The notes below the pieces were generated by a model. It worked only from the letters and a program-made list of their open reading frames with translations, did no database searches and was not told the DNA's origin. Of a stretch of 8,797 nucleotides of DNA, positions 4,657 to 8,797 are shown piece by piece. How positions within the stretch are numbered: the first letter of the stretch is position 1; each line of letters begins with the position of its first letter. The stretch comes from Pseudonocardiales bacterium (GTDB lineage: Bacteria > Actinomycetota > Actinomycetes > Mycobacteriales > Jatrophihabitantaceae), in contig JAODNL010000562.1 of assembly GCA_025465405.1 (NCBI GenBank), positions 1 to 8,797 on the forward strand, written 5' to 3'. The position numbers were made by a program, and so were the translations under genes.

Positions 4657-6047
4657 GCCGCACCGGCGATGTCCGCGACAAGATCGACACCGTCGGAGTC
4701 GACGACGAATCCGGGGACGAGCTGGCCGGGCCGCAACGAGCGGTCTCCGACAAGCCGCGTCGTCCCGTCGACATCCGGTCCCTGGTGCGCGGCGCGCCCG
4801 GTCGTCTCGTCGCCGGCCTGCTCGACGAGCACCTCGACGCGCGTGCCGATGCGGTCCTCGGCGCGCTGCGACATCAGCTCCTCGGCCAGCGCGGCCACCC
4901 GCGCCACCCGCTGCGAGATCACGTCGCCGTCCACCTTGTCGGCGAAGTCGGCCGCCTCGGTTCCGTCCTCGTCGGAGTAGCCGAAGACGCCGACCACGTC
5001 CAGGCGCGCCTTGGTGAGGAAATCTTCCAGCTCGGCGACGTCGTCGTCGGTCTCGCCGGGAAACCCGACGATCACATTGCTACGGGCACCCGCGTCCGGG
5101 ACGAGCGTGCGCACCCGCGTCAGGATGTCGAGGAACGATTCGGTGGAACCGAAGCGCTTCATGCGGCGCAGCACCCGCGGGCTGGCGTGCTGGAATGACA
5201 GATCGAAGTAGGGGGCCACGCCGGGCGTGGTTGCCAGTGCGTCCAGCAGCGAGGGGCGCAGCTCGGCCGGCTGCAGGTAAGAAACGCGGATGCGCTCGAC
5301 GCCGTCGACCCCGGCCAGCTCCGGCAGCAGCCGCTCCAGCGCACGCAGATCGCCGAGGTCCTTGCCGTAGGACGTCGAATTCTCGCTCACCAGCACGAGC
5401 TCCCGCACGCCCGTCGAGGCGAGCCAGCGCGCTTCGGCGAGCACCTCCGCCGGTGGCCGCGACACGAACGAGCCGCGGAAGGAGGGGATGGCGCAGAAGG
5501 TGCAGCGCCGGTCGCAACCGGACGCGAGCTTGAGGTACGCGGCCGGCGCGCGGTCGAGTCGGGTGCGGGTGATGCCGGAGGGCAGCCACGCGTGGCCCGG
5601 CAGTGCGATCTCTGCCGCAGCGGCCGGACGATGTGCCGGCGTGACCGGCAAGAGGGTGCGGCGATCCCGTGGCGTGTGCGCGGGGACGGGGCGACCCGCG
5701 GCGATGTCGTCCAAGCGGGCCGCGATGTCGGCGTAGGAGTCGAAGCCGAGTACCGCGTCCGCCTCCGGGAGCGACGCCGCCAGCTCGTCGCCGTAGCGTT
5801 CGGCGAGGCAGCCGACCGCGACCACTTTCCGGCCGGTGTCCGCCGCCGCCAGCACCGTGTCGATGGAGTCCTTCTTGGCGGCATCGATGAAGCCGCAAGT
5901 GTTGATCACCACGACTTCGGCGTCGTCGTCATCGTCGGTCAGCGTCCACCCGGCGGCACCGAGCCGGCCCGCGAGCTCCTCGGAATCGACTTCGTTGCGT
6001 GCGCAGCCCAGCGTCACCAGCGACACGGTTCGGGAAGGCGGCGACAC
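4650..6047 (-). CDS. rimO: RimO, ribosomal protein S12 methylthiotransferase
   Basis: This 465-residue radical SAM enzyme adds a methylthio group to a conserved aspartate of ribosomal protein S12. The N-terminal UPF0004 domain (about 8-115) carries the three auxiliary-cluster cysteines Cys15 (TLGCARNEVDSE), Cys51 (NTCGFIDAAK) and Cys80 (VGCLAERY). The radical SAM cluster is Cys178-x3-Cys182-x2-Cys185 (SGCDRRCTFCAIPSFRG). The central barrel has SYLQPAE, FQHASPRVLRRMKR and NVIVGFPGET. A TRAM domain follows from about 393 to the end. ASGCDRRCTFCAIP and the lack of a tRNA-type insertion favour RimO over MiaB. The start GTG 6047 has only a weak GCAGGT upstream; GTG at residue 8 is an alternative that leaves all motifs intact. 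It is the first gene of the minus-strand run and overlaps pgsA. Confidence 0.96.
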   Translation of the reverse strand: MSPPSRTVSLVTLGCARNEVDSEELAGRLGAAGWTLTDDDDDAEVVVINTCGFIDAAKKDSIDTVLAAADTGRKVVAVGCLAERYGDELAASLPEADAVLGFDSYADIAARLDDIAAGRPVPAHTPRDRRTLLPVTPAHRPAAAAEIALPGHAWLPSGITRTRLDRAPAAYLKLASGCDRRCTFCAIPSFRGSFVSRPPAEVLAEARWLASTGVRELVLVSENSTSYGKDLGDLRALERLLPELAGVDGVERIRVSYLQPAELRPSLLDALATTPGVAPYFDLSFQHASPRVLRRMKRFGSTESFLDILTRVRTLVPDAGARSNVIVGFPGETDDDVAELEDFLTKARLDVVGVFGYSDEDGTEAADFADKVDGDVISQRVARVAALAEELMSQRAEDRIGTRVEVLVEQAGDETTGRAAHQGPDVDGTTRLVGDRSLRPGQLVPGFVVDSDGVDLVADIAGAAW

Positions 6048-6051
6048 GTGA

Positions 6052-6064
6052 GCAGGTTACCTGC
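6052..6064. repeat. 13-bp perfect palindrome next to the rimO start
   Basis: GCAGGT-T-ACCTGC lies 4 bp upstream of the rimO GTG, within the 135-bp divergent rimO/argA spacer. It may be an operator, or it may partly serve as the weak Shine-Dalgarno of rimO. Nothing else ties it to a known factor. Confidence 0.3.
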
Positions 6065-6169
6065 GTGGCGGGCCGGCGCCGTCCGATTCGGCACCAGGTG
6101 ATCTTGATGCGCACGCTGAGGCGCGGGTGGACGTAGGCAACACGATCGCGGGCGACGTGCCGCGACGGA

Positions 6170-6175
6170 TACCGT
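6170..6175 (+). promoter_or_regulatory. Possible -10 element for a leaderless argA transcript
   Basis: TACCGT fits the actinobacterial TANNNT -10 and ends 7 nt before the argA GTG (6183). Transcription could therefore begin at or next to the start codon. The missing Shine-Dalgarno before argA agrees with a leaderless mRNA. No clear -35 is seen. Confidence 0.3.
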
Positions 6176-6182
6176 CAGCGAC

Positions 6183-6692
6183 GTGTCCACCCCCGACATC
6201 GCAGTCCGCCGAGCCCGCACCGCCGACGTGCCGTCCATCAAAGCGATCGTCGACATCTACGCCGGCTCCGGCCGCAAACTGCTGGCCAAGGAACTCGTCG
6301 CGCTGTACGAGGACGTCCAGGACTTCCTGGTCGCCGAGCGCGACGGTCAGGTCGTGGGCTGCGGCGCACTGCACGTGCTGTGGGCCGACCTCGGTGAGGT
6401 TCGCACGCTCGCCGTCGGTCCCGACCATCGCGGCCAGGGCACCGGCGCGGCCGTGCTGGCCGGCCTCGTCGACACCGCCCGCGACCTCGGGCTCACTCGG
6501 CTGTTCGCGCTTACCTTCCACACGGCGTTCTTCGCCTCGCACGGCTTCGTCGAGATCGAGGGCACGCCCGTCGATCCTGACACCTACGACGCGCTACGCC
6601 GGTCCTACGACCCAGGCGTCGCCGAGTTTCTCGGCTTGGAGTACGTCAAGCCGAACACCCTCGGAAACACCCGCATGCTGCTCACCCTGTGA
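6183..6692 (+). CDS. argA: Short-form N-acetylglutamate synthase (GNAT family)
   Basis: This 169-residue acetyltransferase is predicted to acetylate L-glutamate with acetyl-CoA, the first step of arginine biosynthesis. It lacks the amino-acid-kinase domain of classical ArgA and resembles the short-form enzyme of M. tuberculosis (Rv2747), which likewise lies next to ftsK and pgsA. GNAT motifs are visible: VRRARTADVPSIKAIVD at the N-terminus, VVGCGALHVLWADLGEVRTLAV (57-78) and the acetyl-CoA loop RGQGTG (83-88). The C-terminal GVAEFLGLEYVKPNTLGN and RMLLTL are near-identical to the mycobacterial protein as I recall it. The start GTG 6183 is chosen because conservation begins just after it; no Shine-Dalgarno precedes it. 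It is divergent from rimO. No ARG box was recognised upstream. Confidence 0.92.
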   Translation: MSTPDIAVRRARTADVPSIKAIVDIYAGSGRKLLAKELVALYEDVQDFLVAERDGQVVGCGALHVLWADLGEVRTLAVGPDHRGQGTGAAVLAGLVDTARDLGLTRLFALTFHTAFFASHGFVEIEGTPVDPDTYDALRRSYDPGVAEFLGLEYVKPNTLGNTRMLLTL

Positions 6693-6699
6693 CGATGAC

Positions 6700-6726
6700 G
6701 CGCCGGGGAATCCAAATCCCGCGCGC
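6700..6726 (+). terminator. Imperfect hairpin after argA
   Basis: GCGCCGGGGA and TCCCGCGCGC pair at 8 of 10 positions around the 7-nt loop ATCCAAA, starting 8 nt after the argA stop. No T-run follows. It may be a weak terminator or attenuator between argA and the small gene. Confidence 0.3.
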
Positions 6727-6767
6727 CTCACGTGTCACAGGCGTTTCGCCAGCTAGCGTCATGGTAC

Positions 6768-6777
6768 GGAGGTGATC
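6768..6777 (+). promoter_or_regulatory. Near-perfect Shine-Dalgarno of the small gene
   Basis: GGAGGTGATC is fully complementary to the 16S rRNA 3' end and has 8 nt between GGAGG and GTG 6781. It is the longest Shine-Dalgarno match seen in the window. A TANNNT element TAGCGT (6754-6759) lies upstream and would put the mRNA start near 6766, giving a very short leader; that part is weak. Confidence 0.7.
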
Positions 6778-6780
6778 ATC

Positions 6781-6945
6781 GTGACCACTGCAGATCGCGT
6801 CGACCCGGTTTACCGCACCTGGGCGCCGCCGGTCGTCGTCGCCGACGACGAGACGTATGTCGGCAAGCACCGTCACCCGGGCGGCAGAAGGTTGTCCCTG
6901 CTCGGCTTCTTCTACACGGCACGGCACCTCGCGCGCGGCCGCTGA
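6781..6945 (+). CDS. Small basic protein of unknown function (54 aa)
   Basis: GTG 6781 to TGA 6943-6945 encodes 54 residues. I do not recognise a named family. The protein has an N-terminal part, TTADRVDPVYRTWAPPVVVA, an acidic patch DDE, then a conserved-looking YVGKHRHPGGRRLSLLGFFY and a basic end TARHLARGR. Twelve Arg/Lys residues lie mainly in the second half, together with a short hydrophobic/aromatic run LLGFFY. There is no signal peptide and no full membrane helix. Evidence that it is real: an extended GGAGGTGATC Shine-Dalgarno at correct spacing, GC-rich third positions, and a perfect palindromic terminator 13 bp after the stop. Binding to nucleic acid or membrane would fit its charge but is only a guess. 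Confidence 0.75.
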   Translation: MTTADRVDPVYRTWAPPVVVADDETYVGKHRHPGGRRLSLLGFFYTARHLARGR

Positions 6946-6958
6946 CCCTGATCCCCAC

Positions 6959-6988
6959 GAAGGCCCGGGAGCTAGCTCCCGGGCCTTC
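6959..6988. terminator. Bidirectional intrinsic terminator (30-bp perfect palindrome)
   Basis: Two 15-bp arms, GAAGGCCCGGGAGCT and its exact complement, meet without a spacer. The transcript would form a very stable hairpin with a tetraloop near GCUAGC. It sits between the small plus-strand gene (stop 6945) and the convergent ftsK (stop 7040), so it can end both transcripts. Only short U-like tails flank it (TTCAT on plus, TTCGT on minus), as is common in high-GC genomes. Confidence 0.88.
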
Positions 6989-6991
6989 ATC

Positions 6992-7039
6992 GTGCAGTCG
7001 GCCGGCCTGTGCACTCGGCCGGCTCGAGCAATCGGCGGC
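6992..7039. repeat. 17-bp-period short tandem repeat beside the ftsK stop
   Basis: GTGCAGTCGGCCGGC (6992-7006) and GTGCACTCGGCCGGC (7009-7023) differ at one base. A third, weaker copy GAGCAATCGGCGGC (7026-7039) keeps the 17-bp period and runs up to the ftsK stop codon. It fills the gap between the terminator and ftsK. No coding role is seen. Confidence 0.6.
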
Positions 7040-8797
7040 TCAGCCCGCGTCGGCGTCCAACGAGCCGGCTCCCGCGTCGTCCCCGCCGGCTACCAGGTCG
7101 TCGGCGCTGCCGCCGTTGCGCAGCGCGTACAGGAGTCCGGCCAGCTCGTCGGGCAGCACGAGCACCTCGCGCGCCTTCGATCCCTCTGAGGGTCCGACGA
7201 TGCCGCGCGATTCCATCAGGTCCATCAGCCGCCCAGCCTTCGCGAACCCGACGCGCAGCTTGCGCTGCAGCATGGACGTCGAGCCGAACTGCGTCGAGAC
7301 CACCAACTCGACCGCCGACAGGAACAGGTCGAGGTCGTCGCCGATGTCCTCGTCGATCTCCTTGCGCGCGGCGGCCTGCGGCGCCGTGACGTCGTCGCGG
7401 TACACCGGCTGCAGCTGGGTCTTGCAGTGGTCGACGATGCCGTGGATCTCGGCGTCGGTGACGAACGCGCCCTGCAGCCGGGCCGCCTTCGAGGCGCCCA
7501 TGGGAAGGAACAGCGCGTCGCCCTTGCCCAGCAGCTTCTCCGCGCCGGGCTGGTCGAGGATGACTCGTGAGTCGGCCAGCGACGACGTCTTGAACGCCAG
7601 GCGGGACGGCACGTTGGCCTTGATCAGGCCGGTGACGACGTCGACCGACGGACGCTGCGTCGCGATCACCAGGTGGATGCCCGCGGCACGGGCCAGCTGG
7701 GTGATCCGCACGACCGAGTCCTCGACGTCACGCGGGGCGACCATCATCAGGTCCGACAGCTCGTCCACGATGACCAGCAGATACGGATAGGCGCTGTAGA
7801 CGCGTTCGGAACCTGGTGGCGCGACCAGCTCCCCGTTGCGGACCTTGCGGTTGAAGTCGTCGATGTGCCGCACGCCGGAGGACTCCATGTCCTCGTAGCG
7901 CATGTCCATCTCGCGCACCACCCACTGCAGGGCGTCCGCGGCCTTCTTCGGATTGGTGATCACCGGCGTTACGAGATGAGGAATCCCTTGGTACGCGGCG
8001 AATTCCACCCGCTTCGGATCGATCAGCACCATGCGCACCTGGTCGGGCGTAGCCCTGGTGAGGACCGAAAGGATCAACGTGTTGATGCAGCTGGACTTGC
8101 CGGCGCCGGTGGCGCCGGCAACGAGCAGGTGCGGCATCTTGGTGAGGTTGGCGACGATGAAGCCGCCCTCGACATCCTTGCCGAGCGCGACGAGCATCGG
8201 GTGGTGATCGCGCTGCGCGGTCGGCGAGCGCAGGACATCACCCAGCATCACGATCTCCGGATCGGCATTCGGGATCTCGATGCCCACCGCGCTCTTGCCC
8301 GGGATCGGCGACAGGATCCGCACCTCGGCACTCTTCACCGCGTACGCGATGTTGCGGGTCAGGTTCGTGATGCGCTCGACCTTCACCGCCGGACCGAGTT
8401 CGACCTCGTACCGGGTGACGGTCGGGCCGCGGCTGAAGCCGGTGACGGCGCAGTCCACGTCGAACTCGGCGAATACCTGCTGCAGCGCGCCGATAACCTC
8501 GTCGTTGGCCTTGGTGTGCTCTAGGTGCGGCGTCCCCTGGGCGAGGTCCTTCAGCGACGGCAGCGTGTACATCCCCGCGCCGTTGGACAGTTCGAGCTGG
8601 ATCGGGCGGGTGATGGGGGGCAGATCCTCCTCGATCTGCTTCGGGGTGCGCGCCTTGCGCGGCCGCGGTACCCGAACGGCGGGATCCGCGTCGGGTGACT
8701 CGACGTCCTGTCCGAGGCTCGGCAACTCCGACGTGGCAGCGTCCGGACCGGCCTCGGGCGCGGGACGCCGGCGGCGCTTGCGGCTCGGCTCGACCGC
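7040..8797 (-). CDS. ftsK: FtsK/SpoIIIE-type DNA translocase, C-terminal part (partial)
   Basis: The frame is open to the window edge, so the N-terminal membrane domain and start are outside; 585 codons are visible. FtsK is a hexameric, septum-anchored ATPase that pumps chromosomal DNA during cell division and supports dimer resolution. Numbering from the window edge, a basic/acidic linker (KRRRRP and an Asp/Pro-rich stretch) fills about 1-60. The alpha-domain follows (IEIPNADPE around 173). The RecA-like motor has Walker A GATGAGKS at about 228-235, Walker B LLVIVDELSDLMM at about 340-352 and ATQRPSVDVVTG at about 379-390. The winged-helix gamma domain that reads DNA polarity is at about 490-550 (VVSTQFGSTSMLQRKLRVGF, AKAGRLMDLMESRGIVGP). 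The protein ends with an Asp/Ala/Gly-rich tail. It lies convergent to the argA/small-gene unit, behind a shared terminator. Confidence 0.97.
   Translation of the reverse strand, partial: AVEPSRKRRRRPAPEAGPDAATSELPSLGQDVESPDADPAVRVPRPRKARTPKQIEEDLPPITRPIQLELSNGAGMYTLPSLKDLAQGTPHLEHTKANDEVIGALQQVFAEFDVDCAVTGFSRGPTVTRYEVELGPAVKVERITNLTRNIAYAVKSAEVRILSPIPGKSAVGIEIPNADPEIVMLGDVLRSPTAQRDHHPMLVALGKDVEGGFIVANLTKMPHLLVAGATGAGKSSCINTLILSVLTRATPDQVRMVLIDPKRVEFAAYQGIPHLVTPVITNPKKAADALQWVVREMDMRYEDMESSGVRHIDDFNRKVRNGELVAPPGSERVYSAYPYLLVIVDELSDLMMVAPRDVEDSVVRITQLARAAGIHLVIATQRPSVDVVTGLIKANVPSRLAFKTSSLADSRVILDQPGAEKLLGKGDALFLPMGASKAARLQGAFVTDAEIHGIVDHCKTQLQPVYRDDVTAPQAAARKEIDEDIGDDLDLFLSAVELVVSTQFGSTSMLQRKLRVGFAKAGRLMDLMESRGIVGPSEGSKAREVLVLPDELAGLLYALRNGGSADDLVAGGDDAGAGSLDADAG

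Noticed and set aside
4106..5017. Plus-strand open frame antisense to pgsA and rimO
   Set aside because: Thr/Ala/Arg-rich with no recognisable domain, opposite strongly supported genes.
6048..6182. Search for an arginine repressor (ARG) box before argA
   Set aside because: No convincing AT-rich TGCAT-type inverted repeat was found in the spacer.
6823..6850. CGTCGTCG-C-CGACGACG palindrome inside the small gene
   Set aside because: It is explained by runs of GTC (Val) and GAC (Asp) codons in a GC-rich coding frame.
6732..7790. Long plus-strand open frame of 352 codons over the small gene, terminator and ftsK
   Set aside because: It runs antisense through the conserved ftsK motor and through the terminator; its Ser/Arg/Pro/Ala-rich composition shows a shadow frame.

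Overview
The window is a GC-rich, gene-dense chromosomal segment from an actinobacterium. The gene order ftsK - argA - rimO - pgsA - cinA - clgR - pspA, the ClgR regulator and the 35-kDa-antigen type PspA all point to that phylum. I cannot name the genus. No phage, IS element, CRISPR array, tRNA or rRNA is visible. This is core genome, and the novelty lies mostly in the junctions between genes.

Layout. On the plus strand at 1-1273 sit the 3' end of an Lhr-type DNA helicase gene and a tightly coupled endonuclease VIII gene (nei2), a DNA-repair pair. Facing them on the minus strand at 1282-6047 is a long run, in transcription order: rimO (ribosomal protein S12 methylthiotransferase), pgsA (CDP-alcohol phosphatidyltransferase), cinA/pncC (nicotinamide-nucleotide amidase domain), clgR (Clp-protease gene regulator), a TetR-family regulator, and pspA (membrane-stress protein). 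rimO, pgsA and cinA are joined by overlaps; clgR, tetR and pspA each have their own roughly 105-115 bp leader. Divergent from rimO, on the plus strand, are argA (short-form N-acetylglutamate synthase) and a 54-residue unknown protein. A perfect 30-bp palindromic terminator then separates these from the convergent 3' part of ftsK.

How the genes work together. clgR and pspA form the known actinobacterial envelope/proteotoxic stress module. The sequence offers three separate candidate control points for it: a ClgR-box-like palindrome upstream of clgR, an inverted repeat just upstream of tetR that could be its own operator, and an ECF-sigma (SigE-like) promoter match upstream of pspA.

The most unusual structure is between pgsA and cinA (3951-4039). 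A 13/14-bp tandem repeat carries the cinA start-codon context. Because its period is 14, each of several copies is a five-codon minicistron whose stop overlaps the next copy's start as ATGA. This makes a ladder of overlapping stop-starts leading from the pgsA stop to the cinA start, with no Shine-Dalgarno sequence in the array. A second short tandem repeat (17-bp period, about three copies) lies between the terminator and the ftsK stop.
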